Assembly: GCF_007567505.1 (NCBI RefSeq)
Contig: NZ_CP041783.1
Coordinates: 1,550,001-1,614,000, forward strand
Origin: Shewanella donghaensis
GTDB taxonomy: Bacteria; Pseudomonadota; Gammaproteobacteria; Enterobacterales; Shewanellaceae
DNA length: 64,000 bases
Direction: 5' to 3'
The position numbers were made by a program, and so were the translations under genes. This document shows positions 1 through 9,531 of this stretch, piece by piece. The notes under the pieces are model-generated. The model was not told the DNA's origin. It searched no databases and saw only the letters and a program-made list of their open reading frames with translations. Within the stretch, counting starts at the first letter, position 1; the number at the start of each line of letters is the position of its first letter.

Positions 1-387
1 AACCTACAATTGAACTTAGCCTTAAATTCAATGACAGCTGATCAAGTTTACGATGAGCTAGAACAATTTCTCAGTCGTAACGGATTATCTTCACTGCAGC
101 GCTTTAAGCTCATTACTTGTATTTTAGAAGCGACAAATAATGTAAAACAGCATTGCTCAGAAGTCGCTGATGATGTCACTGTTATGCTGCAGTACAAAAA
201 TAGTCATATTATTATCGATATTCTCGATAACTCAGAGTTCACTTCATTACCAGCACCTAAAGTATGCCCAGATAATAGTACAGCAAACGGCAGAGGCTTA
301 TGGATCATGCACCAATGGATGGATCAGGTTCAGCAACAGGCCACAGTATTAGGGACTCACTTGAGATTGAGTATGCAATTGGGTTAA
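1..387 (+). CDS. RsbW-like anti-sigma / serine kinase ATPase domain (5' end outside window)
   Basis: The frame is open to the left edge, so only the C-terminal ~128 residues are visible; the first possible start inside the window is a TTG at base 10. An N-box (EATNNVKQH) and a G2-like box (NGRGLWIM) mark a GHKL ATPase of the RsbW/SpoIIAB anti-sigma kinase family, which phosphorylates STAS-domain antagonists. The usual DxG of the G1 box reads DNSEF, so nucleotide binding may be altered. It could be a stand-alone kinase or the last domain of a receiver-PP2C-kinase protein like Shewanella CrsR; the missing 5' part decides. The fold is clear, the role is inferred. Confidence 0.75.
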   Translation, partial: NLQLNLALNSMTADQVYDELEQFLSRNGLSSLQRFKLITCILEATNNVKQHCSEVADDVTVMLQYKNSHIIIDILDNSEFTSLPAPKVCPDNSTANGRGLWIMHQWMDQVQQQATVLGTHLRLSMQLG

Positions 388-870
388 AACGACAGTTTAC
401 TGTTCTATAAATTTGGTGACGTAATCTTTAACTACAATAATCCACCATAATCAAATTACATTTAAACAACTGATTTAAAAAGATTTTCTATAAAATTTAA
501 TACCTCGGATTTGATTGGTGGTTACGTTTTTAAATAAGCTGCAGATTAAAACCTCGAAGTTTCGCCCCTTTAAGGGTAAAAACAAACAAAAGAAGTGCAA
601 GGTCAGTAGTCATAACAGGTTTGCACTCCAATATTAGTGACCAGCATAATGTTTGGTTGAGCATTGTTGATTGCACTTTAAAAACAGAGTTAGCTAAACT
701 TGAATACGATTAATCCTCACGATAATAAAACTCGGTGATACAGGCTCATTTTTAAGCTAACATGTTGAAATGCTAATATTTAAAGCTTTAAACAGATCGT
801 GAATATATGACCTTTATCAAATTATTACGATTAAAGCTCAGGCAAAATGTAACCATATTTTATACTTTCA
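388..870. other. Intergenic stretch, 483 bp
   Basis: AT-rich DNA between the kinase-like gene and the chemoreceptor gene. I see no open frame of useful length, no strong terminator and no repeat. The receptor promoter must lie here, but I could not pick a convincing -35/-10 pair. Confidence 0.5.
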
Positions 871-2469
871 ATGGTTACCATGCGTACAAATCAGCCTATT
901 ATTGATAGTGAGCAAACACTCACTAGTAACTGTATTCTTTTGTCGACCACTGACCTCAAAGGAAATATTAAATACGCCAATCAAGAATTTATCGACATAT
1001 CAGAGTTTAGCGCTGATGAACTACATGGTCAGCCCCATAATATAGTTCGTCACCCTGATATGCCGCCGCAAGCTTTTGAGTCGATGTGGCAATGTATTAA
1101 TTCAGGAAAGCCCTGGATTGGTATCGTTAAAAACCGCACTAAAACAGGCAAGTATTATTGGGTAAATGCTTATATTTCACCAGTATATGAAAATGGTCAA
1201 TTACATGAATTTCAGTCTATTCGCCGCAAAGCGACTAGGGCACAAATTGCAACGGCTGAAAACGTTTATCGACAGCTTAATGCTGATATCGCGCCAAAAG
1301 AGTTAGCTAGCCCGCTAATGAGTTTTGTCGGCAAACTTTGTTTATGGGCGATGTTTATTCTATTAGTTACTGTGACTGCCACCAGCTTAATTTCAAGCTC
1401 TATACTCAGTCTTGTTGCGGCTACAATCGGTACTCTTGTCGCAGGCTTTGGCATAAACCATCTTTGCCAACCTTTGAAAGTATTAGCCACTAAAGCCACT
1501 AAAATCATCGATGATCCTATTGCTTGTGGCATCTTTAGTGGTAGTCAAACAGACATCAACAAAATCGATTTAGCACTCAATTATTTAGTTACTGAAACGG
1601 GTGGCGTTGTTGGCCGTATGGCAGATTCCGCCACCACTATCTCTGAACAGAGTGAACAACTTAATAAGACTATTATTGATACGCGCCAGCGTGCTGAAAG
1701 CCAGTGCCAGCAGACCACTCAGGTTGCCACGGCTATGGAGGAAATGACCACCAGCTTTACTGAAGTCAGTGATAACACTCATAACACAGCTCAAGAAATT
1801 ACCCGTAGCCATAACGCTTCTACATTAGGTCAGGAACGTATGGTGAACGTGGTTGCAGCCATTAATAAATTAAGACAAGAAGTCAGCCATTTCTCAACAA
1901 TTGTTGAATCAATTGAACATGACAGTCATGCTATATCAACTGTACTTAGTGAGATAAAAGGTATTGCTGAGCAAACTAATTTATTGGCGTTGAACGCCGC
2001 CATAGAAGCGGCCCGAGCAGGAGAGTCTGGCCGAGGCTTTGCAGTGGTTGCTGATGAAGTGCGTCAATTGTCGATGCGAACCACTGAATCCACCACTCAA
2101 ATTGGTAGCATTGTGAGCAACTTTCAGCAAAGTACAAAAAACGCTGCCCAAGCAATGGATGCGGGGCAAAAGCAAGCTGATATTTCAGTCAAGCTGGCCG
2201 AAGATGCTGACAGCGCCTTTGAGCAATTAGGCGCCTCTTTGGATACTATTCACGCTATGGCTGAAATGAATGCCACCGCCATGAGCCAACAAGCTTCAGT
2301 AGCTGAAGCGATTAGTCAATCCATCTTAATGATTAATGAGTTATCCAATACCAGCCTAGCGCAAACAGATCAAGCAAGCATTAAATGTGAGCAAATGACC
2401 CGTTTATCCAATAAGACCGCGCATTTGTCGAAACAGTTTTGGCAACAAAGTGTGCAAAGAGAGTATTAA
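871..2469 (+). CDS. Methyl-accepting chemotaxis protein with N-terminal PAS domain (Aer-like)
   Basis: A 532-residue energy or redox taxis receptor. Residues ~20-120 form a PAS domain with the Aer-type signature: N and R of NIVRHPDMP, and the [14 protein letters not shown] strand, typical of FAD-binding PAS receptors. Two adjacent hydrophobic segments at ~150-195 make a membrane hairpin with no periplasmic sensor domain, as in Aer. The cytoplasmic coiled coil has the conserved tip ([18 protein letters not shown]) near residues 365-385 that contacts CheA and CheW. No obvious HAMP is visible. The start may be the ATG at 880 instead, as ATG codons occur at 871 and 880 and neither has a clear Shine-Dalgarno site. 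FAD binding is inferred. Confidence 0.93.
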   Translation: MVTMRTNQPIIDSEQTLTSNCILLSTTDLKGNIKYANQEFIDISEFSADELHGQPHNIVRHPDMPPQAFESMWQCINSGKPWIGIVKNRTKTGKYYWVNAYISPVYENGQLHEFQSIRRKATRAQIATAENVYRQLNADIAPKELASPLMSFVGKLCLWAMFILLVTVTATSLISSSILSLVAATIGTLVAGFGINHLCQPLKVLATKATKIIDDPIACGIFSGSQTDINKIDLALNYLVTETGGVVGRMADSATTISEQSEQLNKTIIDTRQRAESQCQQTTQVATAMEEMTTSFTEVSDNTHNTAQEITRSHNASTLGQERMVNVVAAINKLRQEVSHFSTIVESIEHDSHAISTVLSEIKGIAEQTNLLALNAAIEAARAGESGRGFAVVADEVRQLSMRTTESTTQIGSIVSNFQQSTKNAAQAMDAGQKQADISVKLAEDADSAFEQLGASLDTIHAMAEMNATAMSQQASVAEAISQSILMINELSNTSLAQTDQASIKCEQMTRLSNKTAHLSKQFWQQSVQREY

Positions 2470-2488
2470 TTTCAACGATATAAAGATT

Positions 2489-2526
2489 ATATTTAGCCCG
2501 TTTAAATAAATTAACGGGCTAAATAT
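2489..2526. terminator. Bidirectional terminator between receptor and LysR genes
   Basis: A 14-bp inverted repeat with core TTAGCCCGTT / AACGGGCTAA around a 10-base AT loop, flanked by A/T-rich tracts on both sides. It sits between two convergent genes and suits both. Confidence 0.8.
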
Positions 2527-2541
2527 CAAGCGGGCTTTATA

Positions 2542-3555
2542 TCACAAGGACTGCGCAGATATAGATTGAGCAGAATTCATTGATAAATGCAGAAACTGGA
2601 TCAGTGATTGTCGCTCAAGGGTCATTTTTTGAGGATGATAAATAGCACAGATATTGGCACAAATATTCTGTTTGAGTTTAATAAAGCGCACATGTTGCCA
2701 AGGTTGATGACTAAAACTTTGCGGTACAATAGAAATGCCTTGATGACTGTTTATCATGTTCATTAGGGTCATCGGCTCAATCACCTCCTGAATGATTTTC
2801 GGTAAGAAACCCTTCTTGATGCAATGATTAATCACTAAATGCGCAGAAGCCGAGTTGGTCTGACTCATCATCACAAATTCTTGTTCGGCAAGCTCTGATA
2901 AGCACAACGTCTTACGTTTGTTCAGTGGATGATTATCTGGCAGAGCAACTACCATAGGTTCATTAAACAAATTACACGACTCAATTGGAGCAATATCAAG
3001 TGTATCTGCATAGCGAACTAACCCAATATCAATTTCATTATTGATCAATGCCACTTTCTGCTGTTTCGGTGATTGTTCAATAAACTCAAACTGAATCGAA
3101 GGATATTGCTTTTTCAACTGTTGGCAGGCGTTACCAAAACCAGCCAAAAAGACCGAACTAACAATACCTAAACGCAAGTGGCCTTGTTTTTCTCGCGCAT
3201 ATTGGGTCACTTTATTAATTGAACTGTCTATCACCTCAAAGATGCTTTGACACTCTTGGCGTAGTAATAACCCCGTAGAGGTTAACTGCACACTTCGATG
3301 TTCGCGATTAAACAATTCAACCCCGAGAATCGCTTCTAATTCTCGTATTTGCGCACTTAACGGTGACTTAGAAATATGCAATCGCTCGGCGGCTTGGGTC
3401 AAGTTTTGGCTATGACTCACCACATAAAAATATCGCAGCATTTTCATACTGACGCGTTCAGCCCAAAACAAGTTTTTTAAACTCGTTTGCGCCGTCGGAA
3501 TGACTTTCGTGTCTGAGTTCACAACTTTACTTTCCACTTTATTGATAAAAAACAC
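2542..3555 (-). CDS. LysR-family regulator, probable regulator of the adjacent nucleoside genes
   Basis: The winged-helix DNA-binding domain (LTQAAERLHISKSPLSAQIRELE) is followed by a LysR substrate-binding domain. The frame opens with a GTG at 3555, giving 337 residues; LysR proteins are usually near 300, and an internal ATG pair at 3447/3441 would give ~301, so the first 36 residues are doubtful. It is divergent from a purine nucleoside phosphorylase and a nucleoside transporter gene, the same trio as E. coli xapR with xapA and xapB, and the LRYF...PLS..I.ELE pattern is like that of XapR. I infer control of the neighbours by a nucleoside or purine ligand; this is untested. Confidence 0.88.
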   Translation of the reverse strand: MFFINKVESKVVNSDTKVIPTAQTSLKNLFWAERVSMKMLRYFYVVSHSQNLTQAAERLHISKSPLSAQIRELEAILGVELFNREHRSVQLTSTGLLLRQECQSIFEVIDSSINKVTQYAREKQGHLRLGIVSSVFLAGFGNACQQLKKQYPSIQFEFIEQSPKQQKVALINNEIDIGLVRYADTLDIAPIESCNLFNEPMVVALPDNHPLNKRKTLCLSELAEQEFVMMSQTNSASAHLVINHCIKKGFLPKIIQEVIEPMTLMNMINSHQGISIVPQSFSHQPWQHVRFIKLKQNICANICAIYHPQKMTLERQSLIQFLHLSMNSAQSISAQSL

Positions 3556-3741
3556 CTTACAGCCTTAACCAAATTTAAGTAAATACTATTTTTCAAATAG
3601 TTAAGGCTAAAATTATTTCATATTTAGCTCATGGAGAAATCAGTGCTGAAAAAGAGCACATAGACACTGTTTATAGTGATTTTAATCAATATGGCTTGGG
3701 TATACCGTGAGTTCAATAGCAAATCCACTTAGGAATTAATT

Positions 3742-4575
3742 ATGTCTCTATACGATCCAGTCCCAAATGCTGTCGCAACCATCGAAACTTATAAGCCAGG
3801 CTTTAAACCTCAAATAGCCATGATTTTAGGCTCTGGTTTAGGTGTACTTGCCGATAAACTTGAAGATAAAGTCAGTATAAGTTACCAAGAGCTCGATGGT
3901 TTCCCTGTGAGTACTGTAGAAGGTCACAGTGGTGAATTAGTACTTGGTTATTTAAATGGTGTTCCCGTTGCCTGTATGAAAGGCCGTGGCCATTTCTATG
4001 AACACGAAACCATGAAAGTCATGACCACCCCAGTACGAACCTTTAAAACCCTAGGTTGCGAAATGTTACTGGTAACCAATGCTGCGGGTTCTTTACGTCC
4101 AGATCGCATTGATGTCGGCTCATTAGTCGTATTTTCAGACCATATTAACACCATGCCAAGTACACCGCTAACTGGTCCAAATGATGACAAATATGGGCCA
4201 CGCTTTTTCAGTATTGCCAATGCTTATGATTTTGACCTGCGCCAACAAGCCCTAGATATCGCGAATAAAGAAAATATCGTTCTAAATGAAGGCGTTTTTG
4301 TGTCTTATCCAGGACCTTGTTTTGAAACTGCAGCAGAAATCCGCATGATGCAAATCATTGGTGGTGATGTAGTGGGAATGTCAGTGGTTCCTGAGGTAAT
4401 TTCGGCGGCCCATTGCGGTTTACCCGTATTAGCTATTTGCGCAATTACCAACATGGCTGAAGGCCTTGGTGATGTAACACTGTCACACGAGCAAACCCTT
4501 AAGTGTGCCAAATTAGCAGAAGGCGACTTCTTAAAATTAATCAATGCATTTGTCGCTAGCACCAATAAAGCATAG
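3742..4575 (+). CDS. Purine nucleoside phosphorylase, PNP-I / XapA-like family
   Basis: 277 residues, the normal length for the trimeric PNP/MTAP family. It cleaves purine (deoxy)nucleosides with phosphate to base and (deoxy)ribose-1-phosphate in the cytoplasm. Family motifs are visible: MILGSGLG at the N-terminus, GHSGE, GRGHFYEHE, TNAAGS, YPGPCFETAAE, the GMS segment and ITNMA with the base-contacting Asn. A good start lies 8 bases after AGGAATTAATT. It is followed 11 bases later by the nucleoside transporter gene, so import and cleavage are co-expressed. PunA and XapA differ in xanthosine use; sequence alone does not decide, so no symbol is given. Confidence 0.93.
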   Translation: MSLYDPVPNAVATIETYKPGFKPQIAMILGSGLGVLADKLEDKVSISYQELDGFPVSTVEGHSGELVLGYLNGVPVACMKGRGHFYEHETMKVMTTPVRTFKTLGCEMLLVTNAAGSLRPDRIDVGSLVVFSDHINTMPSTPLTGPNDDKYGPRFFSIANAYDFDLRQQALDIANKENIVLNEGVFVSYPGPCFETAAEIRMMQIIGGDVVGMSVVPEVISAAHCGLPVLAICAITNMAEGLGDVTLSHEQTLKCAKLAEGDFLKLINAFVASTNKA

Positions 4576-4586
4576 AGGGTAATAGC

Positions 4587-5849
4587 ATGATGTTTATCGG
4601 TTTTATTGGAATGCTTGTACTACTGGGTATCGCATATGCCTGCTCAGTAAATCGTAGTGCCATTAACCTACGCACCGTAGGGACTGCTTTAGGTCTACAA
4701 ATTGTCATTGGTGCCTTGGTACTGTATGTCCCCGCAGGCCGTCTGGTATTAGAGGCAATGTCACATGGCGTACATGTGGTACTTGATAGCGGTAAAGCCG
4801 GTATTCAGTTCTTATTTGGTAATTTAGTTAACTTCTCAGTTGAGGGAATTGGCTTTGTTTTTGCTTTAAACGTATTACCTTTAGTGGTGTTTTTCTCCTC
4901 GCTGATTGCAGTACTTTACTACCTTGGCGTCATGCAATTTATTATTCGATTAATCGGTGGCGGTATGGCTAAAGTTTTAGGTACATCTAAAACAGAATCC
5001 ATGTCCGCTGTATCAAATATTTTTGTAGGTCAAAGTGAAGCGCCACTAGTCATTAAGCCATACATGGCGAAAATGAGTGACTCTGAATTCTTTGCGGTGA
5101 TGTGTGGTGGCATGGCGTCAGTATCGGGCACGGTTCTGGCTGGTTATGCGATGATGGGCGTTAATATGGAATATTTGCTCGCGGCGTCATTTATGGCAGC
5201 TCCAGGTGGTATTTTATTTGCAAAAATTATTTTACCAGAAACCGAAACGCCCACTTACACCATCGACAAAAACGTTCAATTTGATGAAAAACCACCTGTA
5301 AACGTACTTGCAGCAGCCGGTGAAGGTGCGTCCAGTGGAATAAAACTCGCAGCTGCTATCGGTGCAATGTTGATTGCGATGATTGGCTTAGTTACTTTAG
5401 TTAATACACTTTTAGGTAGTGCTGGTGATGCTGTTGGATTGCAGTTATCACTTGAAGGTATCCTTGGTTGGATTTTTGCTCCACTGGCGTTTTTGTTAGG
5501 TGTACCGCTTGCCGATATTGCCATTGCGGGTTCGATGATAGGAAAAAAACTGATTGTAAATGAGTTTGTAGCATTCAGCGATTTAGCACCTTATTTACAA
5601 GACAGTGCTGAAGTCACCGCTGCAGGGCTACATGTACTCCAAGATAAAAGTAAAGTTATCATCAGTTTTGCTTTGTGTGGCTTTGCTAACCTTGCTTCGA
5701 TGGGGATTTTAATTGGTGGGCTTGGTACACTGTGTCCATCTAGAAAAGACTTTATTGCCAAGTATGGTTTACGCACTGTTGTGGCTGCAACTTGCTCAAA
5801 CCTAATGAGTGCCACCATTGCAGGCTTGTTCTTTTCTTTGGCTGTTTAG
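4587..5849 (+). CDS. NupC-family concentrative nucleoside transporter
   Basis: 420-residue inner-membrane symporter of the CNT family that brings nucleosides in with H+ or Na+. Recognition features are the N-terminal membrane helices, the core with VGQSEAPLVIKPY, GGMASVSGTVLAGY and the C-terminal FALCGFANLASMGI segment, all diagnostic of NupC/CNT proteins. A GAGGG ribosome site precedes the start. It forms an operon with the phosphorylase gene upstream and ends before a strong terminator. The substrate range, purines in particular, is inferred from that pairing. Confidence 0.93.
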   Translation: MMFIGFIGMLVLLGIAYACSVNRSAINLRTVGTALGLQIVIGALVLYVPAGRLVLEAMSHGVHVVLDSGKAGIQFLFGNLVNFSVEGIGFVFALNVLPLVVFFSSLIAVLYYLGVMQFIIRLIGGGMAKVLGTSKTESMSAVSNIFVGQSEAPLVIKPYMAKMSDSEFFAVMCGGMASVSGTVLAGYAMMGVNMEYLLAASFMAAPGGILFAKIILPETETPTYTIDKNVQFDEKPPVNVLAAAGEGASSGIKLAAAIGAMLIAMIGLVTLVNTLLGSAGDAVGLQLSLEGILGWIFAPLAFLLGVPLADIAIAGSMIGKKLIVNEFVAFSDLAPYLQDSAEVTAAGLHVLQDKSKVIISFALCGFANLASMGILIGGLGTLCPSRKDFIAKYGLRTVVAATCSNLMSATIAGLFFSLAV

Positions 5850-5878
5850 TTGGAAAATCAACCTAGCTATCATTTTCT

Positions 5879-5906
5879 AAAGGGACGAGTTTTCGTCCCT
5901 TTTTTC
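5879..5906 (+). terminator. Rho-independent terminator of the nucleoside operon
   Basis: A perfect 10-bp stem (AAAGGGACGA / TCGTCCCTTT) with a 4-base loop and a run of six T, just after the transporter stop codon and before the next forward gene. Confidence 0.92.
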
Positions 5907-5921
5907 CTTTAAGGTTTACCC

Positions 5922-6794
5922 ATGTTCAAGTCTGCACTCCCCCATATACAAATGCTGTTTTTTACCTTCATCATTGCGATGACCTTTCCTGTTGGCAAAC
6001 AATTAATGCTAGAAGTGCCGCCAATGATAGCCACATGGCTTAGATACATTATTGCCGCCCTTCTGTTTGTAGTGATATTAGCCTTTAACCGTCGTTTAAA
6101 CTTACCTACAGGTAAAAGCCTAATACGCTATACCTTAGTCTGTTTACCCTCACTGGCATACTTTGCCGCTATGTTTAGCGCCCTAACCCAAACCTCAGCA
6201 TTTTCTACCAGCGCACTTTATACCGCTGTGCCGTTAATGACGGCACTGTTAGTCGTATTAATTCATAGAAAAATAGGTAAGTTAATCCATTGGATCGCAC
6301 TCGTGGTCGGGTTTAGCGCATCACTTTTTTTAGTCATGCAGCAATCAGGTAATAACTTGGATTTCGAATGGAATAATGGCTACAGCCTATTTATGCTTGG
6401 TTGCATCGGGATGGCTGCTAACCCTCTAATCATAAAAGCTTGTTATCGCCAAGAGAACTTTATGGTATTTACGGGCTGGAGTTTAATCGCTGCCTCCATT
6501 ATTTTATCAATATGCCTCGCACCACAAATTATTGAATTTAATTGGCTACAAGTATCCAGCAATGCTTGGTATGCCTGCCTGTACCTTGCTATATTTGCGA
6601 CTGCTATAAGCTTTTTTTTGTTTCAAAAAGCGAGCGTAAACATAGCGCCGCAGCAAGTTTCAGCTTATGTATTTCTGATCCCTGTATTTGTATTAATAAC
6701 AGGTGGCAATGAAGTCGATGTTAACTGGTTATATACATTTATAGCCTTGCTACTCCTGAGCGCTGCGATGTATTTACTGATGCGGAAACAATAA
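5922..6794 (+). CDS. DMT-family (EamA) transporter
   Basis: 290 residues with about ten hydrophobic helices arranged as two EamA repeats, typical of drug/metabolite exporters in the inner membrane. The N-terminus fits the family (FFTFIIAMTFPVGKQLML...PPMIATWLRYIIAALLF). The second repeat carries the usual LFQKAS...PQQVSAYVFLIPVF segment. It follows the nucleoside operon after a terminator, so it is probably transcribed separately. The substrate is unknown; metabolite or amino-acid efflux is only the family default. Confidence 0.9.
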   Translation: MFKSALPHIQMLFFTFIIAMTFPVGKQLMLEVPPMIATWLRYIIAALLFVVILAFNRRLNLPTGKSLIRYTLVCLPSLAYFAAMFSALTQTSAFSTSALYTAVPLMTALLVVLIHRKIGKLIHWIALVVGFSASLFLVMQQSGNNLDFEWNNGYSLFMLGCIGMAANPLIIKACYRQENFMVFTGWSLIAASIILSICLAPQIIEFNWLQVSSNAWYACLYLAIFATAISFFLFQKASVNIAPQQVSAYVFLIPVFVLITGGNEVDVNWLYTFIALLLLSAAMYLLMRKQ

Positions 6795-6868
6795 AAGACC
6801 TCTAGGCTACTTTTTGAAGATCTTTGAGGTGATCAGCACCCATTTGGCCACTTTAAGTTGGGATTTGA

Positions 6869-6968
6869 CAAAGATACTGATAATCAATAATGACTATGTG
6901 ACATTTATTCAGTCACATAGTCAGAAAATGGTACGACTGCCACACCTATCATTTTTGAATGTATTCTT
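6869..6968 (-). repeat. Dispersed repeat copy A, probable decayed gene end
   Basis: About 100 bp closely matching 11316-11415, with shared blocks AAAGATACTGATAATCAA at one end and a long near-identical block over 6920-6968. Read on the reverse strand, both copies encode QK-stop overlapping (ATGA) a 15-codon frame MIGVAVVPFSDYVTE-stop. The differences between copies in that frame fall at third codon positions, which hints at past coding selection. I do not recognise the family. Confidence 0.7.
6891..6923. repeat. Perfect 12-bp inverted repeat (hairpin)
   Basis: TGACTATGTGAC, 9-base spacer, then its exact reverse complement, inside repeat copy A. No T-run follows on either strand, so it is not a standard terminator. 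The left arm is not conserved in copy B. Confidence 0.8.
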
Positions 6969-7077
6969 CAAAAAACACCCAATGAGAAGCGGACACAACG
7001 ACAGCAACTAGAATTCGTCTTCCAATCTCATTGGCTACCACCTGATAATATGAGACACCATATTTAGGTTTCGATCT

Positions 7078-7088
7078 CCCCCCCCCCC
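7078..7088. repeat. Homopolymer tract of 11 C
   Basis: An uninterrupted C11 run. It lies inside the reverse-strand frame 6949-7137, where it reads as glycine codons. Such tracts slip easily, but here no intact gene depends on it. Confidence 0.95.
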
Positions 7089-7293
7089 TTAAAACGACTT
7101 TTTCTGATGTGGTTTTTAAACCTTCATCAATAAACATATCTCACACTTTTTTAACCCTTAAGTACTATATTCAGGGCAATTCAACTGCAAATATAAAGAC
7201 TCCCAATCTCCTATTGCTGATGAGCTGACAGCATTTAGCCGATGTCACCTTTTTATTGTCTATTGCTTATGAGTAATAAATAGCTATAAGTAT

Positions 7294-9336
7294 TTATTCT
7301 TCAGTTTTGTATTGATCAAACCACCAAAGTATATGTGCAACTTTAGACATTAAATTGCTGGGTCTTTTGTAAATCCCGTGCGGTGAATCCGGGATTCGAA
7401 CCATTGCAGTGTCGATGTTTTGTAATTTAAGTGCTTGATAGAATTGTTCTGTTTCAGCTATTGGTGTGCGCTGATCAGCTTCTCCTGTAAGTAACATTGT
7501 CGGAGTCGTGACATTGCCGACATAACTAATAGGTGACAATTTCATATAGTGAGCACTGTCTTCCCATGGCATTTTTTCAAACCAGTTTTTAATAACAAAA
7601 GGATAGATGTCAGTTGTAAGCACAAAGCTAAACCAGTTGATAACAGGTTTTGCTACGACAGCCGCTTTAAAGCGATCTGTGTGACCCACAATCCACGCCG
7701 TTAATACCCCACCACCTGATCCACCAGTAACAAACAATGCATTTTTATTAATGGCATCTTGCTCAATCACACCGTCAACTACAGACATCAAATCATCATA
7801 ATCTTGGCTTGGATAATTATTATGAATAGTTTGTGCAAATTCTTTACCGTAACTATCACTGCCTCGAGGATTGGCATATACCACAACGTATCCACTCGCT
7901 GCCATTAGTTGAACTTCAGCTGAGAAATGTGGGCCGTAGTTTGTGACTGGTCCGCCATGAATTTCTAGAATTAATGGGTAGGTTTTGCCCGATTTTTTAC
8001 CTTGTTCATAACCAGGCGGATAAGCGACCCAAGCTTGAATGTTGCGTTGATCAAATGAAGATTTAACATTGAGTTCTTTTATCGTTGCAAGCGTTTTATA
8101 GCCTAAAAAGTCATTGTTAAGCGCGGTTAATTGCGTTGTTTTTCCTTTTTTGGTGATAGCGACATCAGCAGGACGTTGGGGGTTTGAATATGTGAATGCA
8201 ATCGTGCCATCTTCAGCGACATCAAACTGACTCCCCGTATACGGACGACCAAAAGAAAGTCCACCAAGGTTTTGCGCTACAATTTTTCGTTTACCACTTA
8301 AAGGTTGATAAGCGACATAGGTTTCACCATGGTCATGGTAATTAAAATAAACCGCTTTACTGTTGTCAGCCCATTTAATGCTATTAATTGAACGGTCTAA
8401 GTTTGCGGTTAATGAGCGTTTATCTGAGCCATCAATATTCATGATATAAAGCTCAGTGTTTTCATAATTTTTATAGTGTTGATTGGCACCTAAATAAGCA
8501 ATCATTTTTCCATTAGGTGACACCATTGGACTGCGATCGGGCCCAACACGATCAGTCAATTGATGTGTTTTTTTATTTTTTAAATTGAGCGAATAAATGT
8601 TGTTATCAGTCCACTCTAAATCACTATCAGGGCGTTTATTACTGGCGTAAAACAATTGGCTACCGTCTTTGCTCCAACTAAGTTTACCGCCATGATCAAA
8701 TTGACCAGATGTGAGCTGACGGGCAGAGCCACCATCTGAAGACATGACAAAAATATGGCTGTTACCTTGCTTACTGAAACCTGCTCCATCAAAGCGGTAA
8801 TACATATCATCAATAAATATTGCTGGTTTTGCCCATTTAGCGCCTTTTGGCATACCTGGTAACGACACTACCGATTTCGGTTTACTGTCGACAAAACGTG
8901 TAAAAGCCAGTTGTTTACCGTTCGGTGACCAAGATAAATTAGCTGGAGCATGGGTTAAATGGCTCATTTGGGCTGTATCGCCACTTGATAGCCATTTCAT
9001 ATGAATTTGAGGTTTGCCGCTAGCGGTAGAAATATAAGCCAGCTTAGTGTTATCAGGTGATAGTGTGGGTGAATAATCGACATGCAGACCATTGGTTACA
9101 GGCGTAAGATTTTTGTTTTTGTCTACTTTCCATATATTGCCCAACTTCTTATCTGTTTGTATATCCATATAGTTACGAACAAAATATACCTCATCACCGT
9201 CATTGTTGATTGTCAGCCCTGAAGCGTATTCTAAATTAAATACATCCTCTAATTGCAGTAAGGAATCAGACGTTTGAGCAAACGCTATCGCTGATGCGAA
9301 AGGTGCAATTAATAAAATACCGATGGTTCTATTCAT
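7294..9336 (-). CDS. Secreted S9-family prolyl oligopeptidase / dipeptidyl aminopeptidase
   Basis: About 680 residues from the ATG at 9336, chosen because it opens a clear signal peptide (MNRTIGILLIAPFASAIAFA); the frame extends upstream to 9414, but those 26 residues would bury the signal. The first ~400 residues are a TolB/WD-like beta-propeller (repeated SPDNTKLAY, SWSPNGKQLAF, SPNGKMIAY strands). The rest is an alpha/beta hydrolase with the serine nucleophile in GGSGGG, Asp in GEADQRTP and His in DSPHGIY. It should release dipeptides or acylated residues from peptides in the periplasm. It is divergent from a secreted amidohydrolase gene, which suggests joint peptide scavenging. Confidence 0.92.
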   Translation of the reverse strand: MNRTIGILLIAPFASAIAFAQTSDSLLQLEDVFNLEYASGLTINNDGDEVYFVRNYMDIQTDKKLGNIWKVDKNKNLTPVTNGLHVDYSPTLSPDNTKLAYISTASGKPQIHMKWLSSGDTAQMSHLTHAPANLSWSPNGKQLAFTRFVDSKPKSVVSLPGMPKGAKWAKPAIFIDDMYYRFDGAGFSKQGNSHIFVMSSDGGSARQLTSGQFDHGGKLSWSKDGSQLFYASNKRPDSDLEWTDNNIYSLNLKNKKTHQLTDRVGPDRSPMVSPNGKMIAYLGANQHYKNYENTELYIMNIDGSDKRSLTANLDRSINSIKWADNSKAVYFNYHDHGETYVAYQPLSGKRKIVAQNLGGLSFGRPYTGSQFDVAEDGTIAFTYSNPQRPADVAITKKGKTTQLTALNNDFLGYKTLATIKELNVKSSFDQRNIQAWVAYPPGYEQGKKSGKTYPLILEIHGGPVTNYGPHFSAEVQLMAASGYVVVYANPRGSDSYGKEFAQTIHNNYPSQDYDDLMSVVDGVIEQDAINKNALFVTGGSGGGVLTAWIVGHTDRFKAAVVAKPVINWFSFVLTTDIYPFVIKNWFEKMPWEDSAHYMKLSPISYVGNVTTPTMLLTGEADQRTPIAETEQFYQALKLQNIDTAMVRIPDSPHGIYKRPSNLMSKVAHILWWFDQYKTEE

Positions 9337-9531
9337 TTTAATCACGTAATAAAGTCCTTTATTCGAAAGTCGTTGCGCTTTATTTATTGTTAACTGCGTA
9401 TGTTTTATTTGCACAATCTTCTTAAATTACCACATGCAGCGTAAATGACAACACGATGTGAATTCATATTTACATTCTGTGTTTATTCTATATATTAATG
9501 ACCAATTCAATAAAAATAACAATGTCGGACA

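Larger units (their letters stand above)
6795..7293. other. Intergenic stretch, 499 bp, with repeat copy A and a C11 tract
   Basis: Two short frames occur here (forward 6814-7011, reverse 6949-7137) but neither looks like a real gene. The stretch holds a ~100-bp repeat shared with 11.3 kb, a perfect 12-bp hairpin and an 11-base run of C. It looks like degenerating DNA. Confidence 0.55.

Noticed and set aside
6814..7011. Forward 65-codon frame covering repeat copy A
   Set aside because: It runs through a hairpin and a decayed repeat, has no family features, and the substitution pattern between repeat copies favours the other strand.
6949..7137. Reverse 62-codon frame
   Set aside because: It contains the C11 tract, and the copy at 11.4 kb is interrupted by stops; treated as a gene remnant and not as a gene.
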